Origin: JAAURB01 sp049647265
GTDB lineage: Bacteria; Cyanobacteriota; Cyanobacteriia; Cyanobacteriales; Microcoleaceae
Length of the DNA stretch: 64,000 bases
Assembly (NCBI GenBank): GCA_049647265.1
Contig: JBARXJ010000037.1
Location: forward strand, 1 to 64,000
Reading direction: 5' to 3'
The notes under the pieces were generated by a model that searched no databases, was not told the origin of the DNA, and was given only the letters and a program-made list of their open reading frames with translations. A program made the translations under genes and the position numbers. Each line of letters begins with the position of its first letter. Position 1 is the stretch's first letter. Shown piece by piece: positions 34,176 to 42,413 of this stretch.

Positions 34176-35045
34176 TTATTCGGCGGGATTAACTTCTAAT
34201 GATCCTGAAGGTTGAAAAGTCACGTTGAACTCGGCAAAAGCAGGAGTTGCAGTGGTTCCAGAAGAAGCTAACCCAGGTAAAGGAGTATTGTCAACGTTAT
34301 CAGTGGCAACGGTTGACTTGGGTTCAAACCCAATAATTGAGCCATTTTGATCGACTTTCACCAAATAAACTGATTCTCCCGTGACTGGGGTTGTTGTCCA
34401 GGCTTGGTCAATAGTTTGGAAAACCGTCTGATTTAATTGTTGTAAAGTTGCAGCATCCGGAGGAGTAGCCGCAGCAATTTCTGGTGTTGTCGTCAGAGGA
34501 GAGGGATCGACGGAAGTGGTTGTTTCTGGAGTCGTTGTTTCAATGTCTGGCAAAGACGATCCAGTGGTGGTTGGGGGCGTTGTTGTTGTTGGGGAAGTTG
34601 TGGTAACAGGTGCAATACTTTCTGCTTCAACCGGTTCTGTTGTTGTTCCCACATCAGCAGTAGAAGGAGTTGAAGTCACTGCGTTACCAGTATTGATCGT
34701 CGGATCGGTGGTTGTGATAGTAGACGGCGTGGAGGTTATATCTGTTGAGGAAGTTCCAGACGTTGTTACCGGAGGAGTTATCTCTGTGGTAGAAGATTCA
34801 AAAGTCGTTTCCGGTTCAGAAGCTAACTCAGTGGTTGTGATCATTTCCGGTTCGTCTTGTTCAGCAATTTCGCTGGGATCGGGACTGGCCAAGAGTGAAC
34901 CGAGTAAAGTTCCCAGGATGACAGCAATTAACCCGACCAGAGAAGCTGTTTTCACAGCAGCCGGTAAGTCGGGTTCATAAATAGACTCGTGCTCTACATT
35001 AGGGTGAGCATAAGGATTTTGAGAAGATTCATCTTTAATCTGCAT
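34176..35045 (-). CDS. Threonine-rich membrane-anchored hypothetical protein
   Basis: No known function. The protein (about 289 residues from ATG 35045, which has GAGGT nine bases upstream) has a short cytoplasmic part, one span around residues 40-58 (ASLVGLIAVILGTLLGSLLA), a long Thr/Ser/Pro-rich exported stretch with TTTTPPTTTG-type runs (about 70-200), and a C-terminal folded part (TVFQTIDQAWTTTPVTGESV, FNVTFQPSGSLEVN). The low-complexity region resembles cell-surface or wall-spanning linkers. It is convergent with the preceding hypothetical gene. Confidence 0.7.
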   Translation of the reverse strand: MQIKDESSQNPYAHPNVEHESIYEPDLPAAVKTASLVGLIAVILGTLLGSLLASPDPSEIAEQDEPEMITTTELASEPETTFESSTTEITPPVTTSGTSSTDITSTPSTITTTDPTINTGNAVTSTPSTADVGTTTEPVEAESIAPVTTTSPTTTTPPTTTGSSLPDIETTTPETTTSVDPSPLTTTPEIAAATPPDAATLQQLNQTVFQTIDQAWTTTPVTGESVYLVKVDQNGSIIGFEPKSTVATDNVDNTPLPGLASSGTTATPAFAEFNVTFQPSGSLEVNPAE

Positions 35046-35329
35046 CTGCAATGACCTCAGGTTAAACAATTAATTTAAATAATATTGTGATATCTTAGCA
35101 TTCGCCACTCTCAAGAGAGTGAAACTGAGAATACTAAATTGTGCAGAAAATTCAAGCGGTCGATCGAGATTGTCAATTTTTTGATAGTCCATAATTTCGC
35201 AAAATTTGAGAATCTTGATCGAGTCGGGTTGCAAATCAGCTTTCACGATTTGATTGATTTTAAGCGGTTAGACAAATGGATTGACACGCGCGATCGCGCA
35301 CCGCGTGGGCTTGCCCGTATCGCCTCAAT

Positions 35330-35614
35330 TTATGCTTCTACTTTTACCCCTCTCCAGAAAGCAATATAACCCGCAATATTTTGAGCAGCAGTTTTGGGTT
35401 CAGCATAGTACCAAGCCGCATCTTTATTGGTTTGTCCATCCACGACGATATTATAATAATTTGCGACTCCTTTCCAACCACAGGTGGTTTGAGTCTCACT
35501 CGGTTGAAAATATTCTTTGTTGATGGCATCGGCTGGAAAATATTGCTTCCCTTCAACCACTTCGCACTGATTACTTTCGGCTAAAACGGCTCCATTCCAA
35601 GTGGCTTTTGGCAT
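35330..35614 (-). CDS. DUF427 protein
   Basis: The 94-residue protein is a complete DUF427 domain, with KATWNGAVLAES at the start, YFPADAINKEYFQPSETQTTCGWKG in the middle (Cys and Trp-Lys-Gly conserved) and AAWYYAEPKTAAQNIAGYIAFWRGVKV at the end. The biochemical function of DUF427 is not established. It is preceded by 285 non-coding bases that include a HIP1 site at 35290. Confidence 0.92.
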   Translation of the reverse strand: MPKATWNGAVLAESNQCEVVEGKQYFPADAINKEYFQPSETQTTCGWKGVANYYNIVVDGQTNKDAAWYYAEPKTAAQNIAGYIAFWRGVKVEA

Positions 35615-35661
35615 TGATTGTTTCCAGATTCACTAACGTTTGATTCATTTTAATATTATCA

Positions 35662-36438
35662 TCAATGACGATTTACTAAAATTTCTACTAATTCACAAAA
35701 GCCAGCGACTTCGGGTTGAGTGGTGATAAAAGTCGGTTTATGGGTTAATTGTTCGGTATATTTGAGTAAATTTGCTACGCCTACCGATTGTGGAAACAGC
35801 TTCTGATCAAATAAACTCTCATCATTCGGACTATCCCCAATTGTCATAATTTGCTCGGGAGATAACTGGGGAAAATATTGTGATAAAACCTGTTTTAATC
35901 CTGTTGCTTTATCTTGAGAACGGGGTTTAATATGACATTGAACGGTACTATAAGTAAATCCAAAACCTTGTGCTGAAGAGCGTTTTGCTAAGATTTGAAT
36001 CGTCTCTAAATCCAGTCCGGCTACATCGAATGTCCAATCTGTTAAACGAAACGGATTATCTGTGGCGGCTTGTAAGTTGGGAAAGTCTACGGTTAAAGAT
36101 TGAAACATATCCGCCAACTTTTGACGGTGTTGATCTGGGTTGTTGATGGATGTTAAATAATCAGGTTGAGATTGATTTTTCGGGTAGAAAATTCCTCCAT
36201 TTTCGGCAATGGCTCCTGCTACCGGAAAATAAGTATTTAAAGCTTGTACCCATCCCGCAGAACGACCCGTAATTAATAATACATCGATATTAATTTTAGC
36301 GAGTTGATGGATTGCTTGAATTAATTCAGGCGTAAATTTATCATTTTGAGTTAAAGTGCCATCGACATCCGTGGCAACTAAGCGAATATTAGACCAAACT
36401 GAATCTGCAACTGTTGTATTAATGGGAGTTAAAACCAT
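35662..36438 (-). CDS. HAD-superfamily phosphatase (Cof/SPP-like)
   Basis: HAD hydrolases of this type dephosphorylate sugars or other small metabolites. Motif I is VATDVDGTLTQN (nucleophile Asp), motif II LLITGRSAGW, a lysine around residue 190 (DKATGLKQVL) and motif IV MTIGDSPNDESLFD. The C2-type cap fits Cof or sucrose-phosphatase-like members. I choose ATG 36438 (MVLTPINT); the longer frame would overlap petJ. The substrate is unknown. Confidence 0.9.
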   Translation of the reverse strand: MVLTPINTTVADSVWSNIRLVATDVDGTLTQNDKFTPELIQAIHQLAKINIDVLLITGRSAGWVQALNTYFPVAGAIAENGGIFYPKNQSQPDYLTSINNPDQHRQKLADMFQSLTVDFPNLQAATDNPFRLTDWTFDVAGLDLETIQILAKRSSAQGFGFTYSTVQCHIKPRSQDKATGLKQVLSQYFPQLSPEQIMTIGDSPNDESLFDQKLFPQSVGVANLLKYTEQLTHKPTFITTQPEVAGFCELVEILVNRH

Positions 36439-36478
36439 TTTTATTCTCGAAAAAAATAGACTGAATTTAAGTGTTTTT

Positions 36479-36823
36479 TTACCATCCTGTTTCTGCTTGT
36501 TGAACCACATAAGCCGCAACCGCTTTTATATCTGCTGGATTTAAATAGCCTTCAAAAGCGGGCATGGCATTTTTCCCATGGGTGACTTGATTGATTACGG
36601 CTGCCTTTGGATCTTGATTAAACCCGTTTAAATATTTCCCTAATGCATCATTTTTCAAGGTTTTACTCGCAATAATAACGTTTTTACCTTGTTTATGGCA
36701 AATCGCACAATTAGCGGCAAAAATTTTAGCTCCCTCTGTCTGATTGGCGGCAAACACAGGAGAATAAATGATAATATTTAATATGATAAAATTCAACAAA
36801 GTTATTAATAAAACTTTCTTCAA
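36479..36823 (-). CDS. petJ: Cytochrome c6 (cytochrome c553)
   Basis: Cytochrome c6 carries electrons in the thylakoid lumen from cytochrome b6f to photosystem I or cytochrome oxidase. The 114-residue precursor has a signal peptide ending in PVFA, the CAICH haem site, and the Met ligand in KNAMPAFEG, with the C-terminal helix DIKAVAAYVVQQAETGW. It is just downstream of petE on the same strand, 275 bases away. In cyanobacteria with both carriers, petJ is expressed when copper is scarce. The intergenic space suggests its own promoter. Confidence 0.96.
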   Translation of the reverse strand: MKKVLLITLLNFIILNIIIYSPVFAANQTEGAKIFAANCAICHKQGKNVIIASKTLKNDALGKYLNGFNQDPKAAVINQVTHGKNAMPAFEGYLNPADIKAVAAYVVQQAETGW

Positions 36824-37097
36824 CTGACTTTTCCTCAGATTATTTTAAATCTTTAAATCCGGCAATACTGACTCAACTTACTATCTTGATTTTTTATAAC
36901 TCATATTTAGGGTTTCAGTGAGGTAAGAAAACCCTCGATCATCAACAACTCATAACGAACTCCCATACTATTAAACCTCCCCTTTTAAGAAGAGTGCCAA
37001 TCCTTTTACTTTCATGAGAAATCAAATCGTTGACAGTCTTCTTTTATCAGAGAGGAATATTAAATAATTCGTTGCGCTAATCGCACTCGCAGAACTT

Positions 37098-37496
37098 TTA
37101 TTTAACAATAAGTTGACCCGCCATACCTGCACCCCGGTGAGGTGTGCAGTAAAAGTCATACTTTCCAGCAGGGGTATCGCTCGGGATATTCACTTCGTAA
37201 GTATCACCCGGCTTATAGAGTAACTTAGCCTGTGCCATACCCGCAGATTTTAACGGATCTTGCTGGAATACTACGTTATGAGGAGCAAGCTTGTTATTCT
37301 CAAATTTAATCGTATCGCCCGGTTGAGCTGTAATAGTCTTGGGTTCAAAAGCTAATTGAAAGCCATCCGTTCCCATTGTAACGCTATAGGTTTCGGCCGC
37401 AGCAGGAGCAGCATTAAATACGAAGCTGCTAGCCACTAATAAAGCAATAGAAATCCCGAGAACAATTCGTTTGGATAAAGACAGAATAAAATTCAT
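37098..37496 (-). CDS. petE: Plastocyanin
   Basis: Plastocyanin is the blue-copper alternative to cytochrome c6 in the thylakoid lumen. The 132-residue precursor has a 34-residue signal peptide ending in APAAAE. The copper ligands are all visible: His in LAPHNVVF, then Cys, His and Met in YCTPHRGAGM. The inverted repeat and consensus -10 about 100 bases upstream are listed separately. Having petE and petJ side by side is convenient for opposite copper regulation. Confidence 0.97.
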   Translation of the reverse strand: MNFILSLSKRIVLGISIALLVASSFVFNAAPAAAETYSVTMGTDGFQLAFEPKTITAQPGDTIKFENNKLAPHNVVFQQDPLKSAGMAQAKLLYKPGDTYEVNIPSDTPAGKYDFYCTPHRGAGMAGQLIVK

Positions 37497-37593
37497 ATTT
37501 TCCTCTTAGATGTCCGATTTAATTACACTTTTGCTAAGATTGAACCCGTCAGTCATGAACGATTGTACAAAAAGGGTAAATCAAAACCACTTG

Positions 37594-37621
37594 ATTATAC
37601 AAGTTTGACAGGCCGTCAAAC
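37594..37621 (-). promoter_or_regulatory. petE promoter with overlapping inverted repeat
   Basis: On the minus strand TGTATAAT gives an extended -10 (TATAAT at 37599-37594). Overlapping the expected -35 is a perfect inverted repeat, GTTTGAC-AGGCC-GTCAAAC in plus-strand reading (37603-37621). The location suggests repression by a dimeric regulator such as the PetR/BlaI type that controls petE and petJ in other cyanobacteria, although I cannot confirm the motif. Confidence 0.5.
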
Positions 37622-37728
37622 ATTGTAACAAGCAATTGCCTCATCCAGCAAGAAATCAATCCGAAGTGGGAGAGACTTCGTCTCGTCGTTAGTCATTGGT
37701 CGTTGGTTGTAGATTGACTCAAAAATCA

Positions 37729-38430
37729 CTAACAATACTTCGAGACATCTTCGCCACAGTCATCTGCCAAATAAGATAACGCTCGGAAACGCAACCCGAC
37801 AAGCTGTTCATAGAGGGGGTTAATTTGGCACATGGGGGGAATATGAACAATTTTGCGGCCAAACAACTTAACGTCTCGTTCAAACGGACATTGAGGCGGG
37901 ATCATTTTACAAACAAAACGAGCCACTTTAGGATCGTGGACTTCCCAGTCATCCAACCAATGTTTAACGGGTGATAAGACATTGAGGCTATGGTGCTGAT
38001 CTTTATGCGGTTGGGAGATATTGCTAGCGCTTGAGGGAGATTGATCGGAGGTTTCGCCAAAGTCTTCTATTGTATGTTTCAGGGAGTCTAAAGCCTCGAT
38101 TTTCAACTCCATTGCTTCGCAGAATTGATGCAGCAACACATCTTCTTCAGCGGAATAAACCCCATCGGCTAATGCCACCATCACAGCGGTTCTTAAAAAA
38201 TTTTCAGCCGTATCTGTCTGATGTCCTAGAACTTCTGCCAATTCTTCAGGAGAAATGGGATCTAATACAGAAACGTCTTGTTCGGTTTCCAACTCTTCAT
38301 GAGTTAAAGCGGTAATCAGTTCTTGTTCTTCGGGATCAAAATGGCCATCAGCCCAGGCTAAAGCCAGTAAACCCCGTAGCCAAGCAGTGGTTTGTTCAGG
38401 AGTATAGGGGGTTTGAGTGGTTTGGATCAT
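37729..38430 (-). CDS. TerB-like plus Mo-dependent nitrogenase C-terminal-domain protein
   Basis: The 233-residue protein has an N-terminal helical TerB-like segment (about 10-120; WLRGLLALAWADGHFDPEEQELI and AVMVALADGVYSAEEDVLLHQFC are the two acidic helical repeats) and a C-terminal segment (about 155-233; VHDPKVARFVCKMIPPQCPFERDV, RKIVHIPPMCQINPLYEQLVGLRFRALSYLADD) matching the family named Mo-dependent nitrogenase C-terminal domain. Despite the name, this family occurs in non-fixing cyanobacteria, and no nif genes are in this window. Conserved Cys residues may bind metal. The function is unknown. Confidence 0.85.
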   Translation of the reverse strand: MIQTTQTPYTPEQTTAWLRGLLALAWADGHFDPEEQELITALTHEELETEQDVSVLDPISPEELAEVLGHQTDTAENFLRTAVMVALADGVYSAEEDVLLHQFCEAMELKIEALDSLKHTIEDFGETSDQSPSSASNISQPHKDQHHSLNVLSPVKHWLDDWEVHDPKVARFVCKMIPPQCPFERDVKLFGRKIVHIPPMCQINPLYEQLVGLRFRALSYLADDCGEDVSKYC

Positions 38431-38646
38431 GATTTATGAATAGAAATGTTAATTCACTTACTTTGATCTTAATCTGCCCAACTGCGAAGATATACCTATC
38501 AAATAGCAGAATTAACCGTACACACACCGTTTATAACAGCATTACCTATGGATCTGTAGGATTTCTCAACGGGTTTTGTGAAATAGTACCCCGCAGACAG
38601 GTATGATGACGTTACTTAGCATCTTTTAAGGGAACGCAACTTAATC

Positions 38647-40074
38647 ATGCGAATTTTATTTGTAGCAGCAGAAGCGGCTCCTCTTGCCAAAGTCGGTGGC
38701 ATGGGGGACGTGGTCGGCGCTTTACCAAAAGTATTACGGGCGATGGGGCATGATGTGCGGATATTTATGCCCTATTATGGCTTTCTCCCCGATAAACTCG
38801 ATATTCCCAGCGAACCGATCTGGTGGGGAAATGCAATGTACCAGAAGTTCGCCGTTTATGAAACCAAGCTGCCCAAATCAGATGTTCCTCTGTATCTCTT
38901 TGGACATCCCTCTTTTATGCCTCGCCGAGTTTATTATGGTGAGGATGAACAATGGCGGTTTACCTTGTTTTCCAGTGGCGCATCTGAGTTTGCCTGGAAT
39001 TATTGGAAACCTCATGTGATCCATTGTCATGATTGGCATACGGGTATGATTCCCGTCTGGATGCATGAAACCCCCGATATCAAGACAATTTACACCATTC
39101 ATAACTTAGCCTATCAAGGGCCGTGGCGTTGGTATCTCGAACGCATTACCTGGTGTCCTTGGTATATGGAAGGCCATAATGCCATGGCGGCAGCGATACA
39201 GTTTGCCGATCGCGTTACCACGGTATCCCCGACTTATGCCCAACAAATTCAAACCTCAGCCTATGGGGAAACCCTAGAAGGATTACTCTCTTATGTCAGT
39301 GGTAAGATGAGTGGAATTCTCAATGGAATTGACACTGAAGGGTATAACCCACAAACGGATCGCTTTATCGTTGAAAATTACAACGCAGATACAGTCGAAA
39401 AACGTAAAACCAATAAAGTCGCCCTCCAAGAAGAACTGGGGTTAGAAGTCAACTCAGGGGCGTTTATGATGGGAATGGTCAGCCGCCTGGTAGATCAAAA
39501 GGGGCTAGACCTGGTGATCCAAATTATGGATCAATTTATGTCCTACACTGATGCTCAATTTGTGATGTTGGGTACAGGCGATCGCTATTATGAAACTCAA
39601 ATGTGGCAGATGGCCTCCCGTTATCCCGGTCGAATGACCACACAGATTTTGTTTAATGAAGCCTTGTCTCGTCGGATTTATTCGGGTTGTGATGCCCTGC
39701 TGATGCCCAGCCGATTTGAACCCTGTGGGATTAGTCAACTGTTGGCAATGCGCTATGGTTGTATACCCATTGTTCGTAATACTGGGGGACTGGTGGATAC
39801 GGTGTCCTATCATGACCCGGTTAATAATACGGGAACGGGTTACGGTTTTGATCGCTATGAACCGATGGACTTCCTGACGGCAATGATTCGAGCCGCTGAA
39901 GGCTATCGTTATAAAGATAAATGGCGTGCTTTGCAGCAACGGGGAATGGAGACAAATTTCAGTTGGAAGCGCTCTGCGGCAGAATACATCAAAGTCTATC
40001 AGGAGGTTACCGGAATCACTGAAGAAGAAGATGTTTCGGCTGAGCCTAAAAAAGCATCAAGTGCGACTGTTTAG
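38647..40074 (+). CDS. glgA: Glycogen synthase, GlgA2-like
   Basis: Glycogen synthase adds glucose from ADP-glucose to growing glycogen. The 475-residue GT5 enzyme opens with ILFVAAEAAPLAKVGGMGDVVGALPKVLR (K-x-G-G ADP-glucose motif, quoted in part), has IHCHDWHTG around residue 139, YTIHNLAYQG after it, and the catalytic C-terminal MPSRFEPCGISQLLAMRYG and RNTGGLVDTV. Cyanobacteria often have two isoforms; the opening sequence resembles the GlgA2 type, but that assignment is from memory of the family. It is monocistronic with a divergent neighbour. Confidence 0.93.
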   Translation: MRILFVAAEAAPLAKVGGMGDVVGALPKVLRAMGHDVRIFMPYYGFLPDKLDIPSEPIWWGNAMYQKFAVYETKLPKSDVPLYLFGHPSFMPRRVYYGEDEQWRFTLFSSGASEFAWNYWKPHVIHCHDWHTGMIPVWMHETPDIKTIYTIHNLAYQGPWRWYLERITWCPWYMEGHNAMAAAIQFADRVTTVSPTYAQQIQTSAYGETLEGLLSYVSGKMSGILNGIDTEGYNPQTDRFIVENYNADTVEKRKTNKVALQEELGLEVNSGAFMMGMVSRLVDQKGLDLVIQIMDQFMSYTDAQFVMLGTGDRYYETQMWQMASRYPGRMTTQILFNEALSRRIYSGCDALLMPSRFEPCGISQLLAMRYGCIPIVRNTGGLVDTVSYHDPVNNTGTGYGFDRYEPMDFLTAMIRAAEGYRYKDKWRALQQRGMETNFSWKRSAAEYIKVYQEVTGITEEEDVSAEPKKASSATV

Positions 40075-40144
40075 CGGTTTTGAGTTGAGCCGTGAACTGT
40101 TATCCGCTCAATTCTACAAGATTTATTTGTGTCAACTCTTATCG

Positions 40145-40173
40145 GTAGAGATGTTCTTACAGGATGTCTCTAC
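40145..40173. repeat. Palindrome GTAGAGA...TCTCTAC after glgA
   Basis: Arms GTAGAGA (40145-40151) and TCTCTAC (40167-40173) with TG extensions, about 70 bases after the glgA stop, followed by TGTCTTTAT. It may act as terminator and is one of the dispersed palindromes. Confidence 0.55.
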
Positions 40174-40360
40174 TGTCTTTATATCAGCCTGATTTAAAAT
40201 CATGATCATTTGCCGTGGCAATGTTAAATAATATACCATACACAACAGAGACTGCCCGCATAAGCTGTTTACAGCAGTTTGATGGGTAGCAACTTCTGTC
40301 TCACTGACTGAATTAATATTAGGTGTGTGCCTGGGAAAATGACATCATTCAGGAGGTTCT

Positions 40361-40735
40361 GTGGTTAAAAACAATCCGACCAACAGTCCGGATGGCGGGC
40401 GAATACAGTTGTTTGTTTATTTAATCCCTGTGATTGGTTTTTTACCCGCATTATGGATCTTGTACAAAAAACAGGGAACCTCAACTCAACAAGCCGTCAG
40501 CCGCTTAGCTGTGACATTAGCACTCAGTTGGCTATTGGGGCAAGTATTGCTCGCGACAAGCTTTCAGGCAACGTCATCTTTAACTTTACCCGTGTTGTTG
40601 ATCAGTAGCGTTTTGACTACAAGTTATTTTATAGTCAATTTTGGACTCATGATTCGCATTTGGCAACGTCAGTCTATCTGGCTGCCTGGGTTGAGCCAAA
40701 TTGCAGAGCGAGTATTCAGAAAGCATCTATCCTAG
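40361..40735 (+). CDS. Small four-span membrane protein
   Basis: No family is recognised. The 124-residue protein starts at GTG 40361, four bases after a near-perfect AGGAGG site, which supports it as real. It has about four hydrophobic segments (LFVYLIPVIGFLPALWILY, RLAVTLALSWLLGQVLLATS, LTLPVLLISSVLTTSYFIVN and the following turn) and a basic C-terminus. It lies 80 bases upstream of the LCP-family gene on the same strand and may be part of the same envelope-related unit. Confidence 0.7.
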   Translation: MVKNNPTNSPDGGRIQLFVYLIPVIGFLPALWILYKKQGTSTQQAVSRLAVTLALSWLLGQVLLATSFQATSSLTLPVLLISSVLTTSYFIVNFGLMIRIWQRQSIWLPGLSQIAERVFRKHLS

Positions 40736-40817
40736 TCTTAGACATTCTAGCGAGCGGGTAGAATGTCTTTGTCAAAGACATTGATAACATGAACATAAAT
40801 TGTGTGTGAGGAAGCCT

Positions 40818-42314
40818 GTGTCAACCGATAAAATGAGGAAGCAAAAATTACTGCAAAAACCCACGTCTCAACCCGCCTGGAAAAAATGGGCGCAATCTGT
40901 CCCAGGACGTTGGTTTGGATTAGCATTGGGTTTGGGGGGTGTTGCCACGATTTCAGCCACCGCAGGGGCGCTATTGGCGGTTTCTCTGTCCTCAACTCCC
41001 TTGATGCAGCGACAATTAACCCCCGAAGAAGCAGCGGTATTTTCTCGTAGTGAGATGGCACGAGTGAATATGCGCTTACCGGAGTTAACTCGCCCGGTTA
41101 ATATTTTAGTCTTAGGGATTAAAGTTCTGACTTCGGATTTAGAAGAACCTCCCGAAGAAGATTTAGGTTACCATGCCTTGGTCGATTCATTTAAGGGACT
41201 TTCAGACACCATGTTATTGGTGCGGTTTGATCCTAAAAATAACAAGTTAAAACTTCTTTCTATTCCTCGAGATACTCGCACTTATGTCGAAGGAGAAGGG
41301 ATGACTAAAATTAATGATGCTAATTATCAAGGGGGGCCAGCTTTAAGTGCAATGGCAACCAGTGAACTTCTGGGTGGTGTGGGAATTGATCGTTATGTGC
41401 GGGTTAATGTTCAAGGAGTTGAAAAGTTAATTGATGCCATTGGCGGGGTGCAGGTTTATATTCCCAAAGATATGGAATATACTGATGAAAGCCAACATTT
41501 ATATATTAAGTTGGAGCAGGGAGAACAAACTTTAAATGGTGACGAAGCCCTACAGTTTCTTAGATTTCGCTATGATAATTTAGGGGATATTGGTCGAGTA
41601 CAGCGACAACAAATGTTAATGCGAGCATTTGTGGAACAGGCTTTAAATGTAAAAACAGTCGCTCGTTTACCCCAACTGGTTTCTATTATTCAATCTCATA
41701 TTGATACCAATTTAAATTTAGAAGAACTGGTGGCGTTAGTCAGTTTTGCTTCTAAAGTTAAACGGGAAGAGGTAGATATGTTAATGGTTCCTGGAGAATT
41801 TAGTGAACCGGGAAATTATGATGCCAGCTATTGGTTACCGGATTATAATCGTTTAGATGCCTTAATTACTCAGCATTTTGACTTTGGTGAAGAGGCTTGG
41901 GAATTTGAGGATATTGACCCCAGAGATCTAAGAATTGCCATTCAAGATAGCACCGAGAATTGGGAGGCTGTTGATGGAATAGTGGAATATCTTAGCGATC
42001 AGGGTTTTTGGAATGTTTCTATTTCTAATCCTTGGGGTCAACCTTTACAAGTGACTCGAATTATTGCTCAGGATGGAGACACCGAAGGAGCAGAAGCCAT
42101 TCAAAAAATGTTAGGTTTTGGAGAAATTCTTGTAGAAAGTACTGGCTCAATTCGCTCAGATGTTACCCTACAAATAGGAGAGGACTGGTTAGAACAATAT
42201 GCAATTCAACAACAATTTGATTCATTAGAAAATGAAGATTCCTTTGAGGACTGGAATGATATTGAACCTGACGAGTTTGATTTAGAACCTCAACCGATTC
42301 GATTAAGAAGCTAA
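40818..42314 (+). CDS. LytR-CpsA-Psr (LCP) family protein
   Basis: LCP proteins transfer lipid-linked glycopolymers to peptidoglycan or to other acceptors in the periplasm. The protein (about 498 residues) has an N-terminal anchor (about 30-55; WFGLALGLGGVATISATAGALLAV), the LCP domain (about 90-300) with SDTMLLVRFDP, LLSIPRDTRTYVEG (Arg pair that binds pyrophosphate), KINDANYQGG, IDAIGGVQVYIPKDMEY, LQFLRFRYDNLGDIGRVQRQQ, and a C-terminal LytR_C-like domain (about 375-455). The exact start is uncertain: GTG 40818 follows GAGGAAG, while TTG 40800 and ATG 40833 are alternatives. The acidic C-terminal tail is variable. Confidence 0.93.
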   Translation: MSTDKMRKQKLLQKPTSQPAWKKWAQSVPGRWFGLALGLGGVATISATAGALLAVSLSSTPLMQRQLTPEEAAVFSRSEMARVNMRLPELTRPVNILVLGIKVLTSDLEEPPEEDLGYHALVDSFKGLSDTMLLVRFDPKNNKLKLLSIPRDTRTYVEGEGMTKINDANYQGGPALSAMATSELLGGVGIDRYVRVNVQGVEKLIDAIGGVQVYIPKDMEYTDESQHLYIKLEQGEQTLNGDEALQFLRFRYDNLGDIGRVQRQQMLMRAFVEQALNVKTVARLPQLVSIIQSHIDTNLNLEELVALVSFASKVKREEVDMLMVPGEFSEPGNYDASYWLPDYNRLDALITQHFDFGEEAWEFEDIDPRDLRIAIQDSTENWEAVDGIVEYLSDQGFWNVSISNPWGQPLQVTRIIAQDGDTEGAEAIQKMLGFGEILVESTGSIRSDVTLQIGEDWLEQYAIQQQFDSLENEDSFEDWNDIEPDEFDLEPQPIRLRS

Positions 42315-42413
42315 CCCTTGATTGGATTGATAATTCTAATGTTATTGGAAGTCTACCTAATTTTATTGACAATTAGGTAGATTTTTTTGAGTCTAGCGTG
42401 TGGCACTATCATC

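Noticed and set aside
34516..34980. 154-codon plus-strand frame inside the Thr-rich gene
   Set aside because: It is the complement of a low-complexity Thr/Ser region, giving Val-rich repeats, and no start signal or domain supports it.
39505..39939. 144-codon minus-strand frame inside glgA
   Set aside because: Lies wholly within the conserved catalytic half of glycogen synthase and has no family resemblance.
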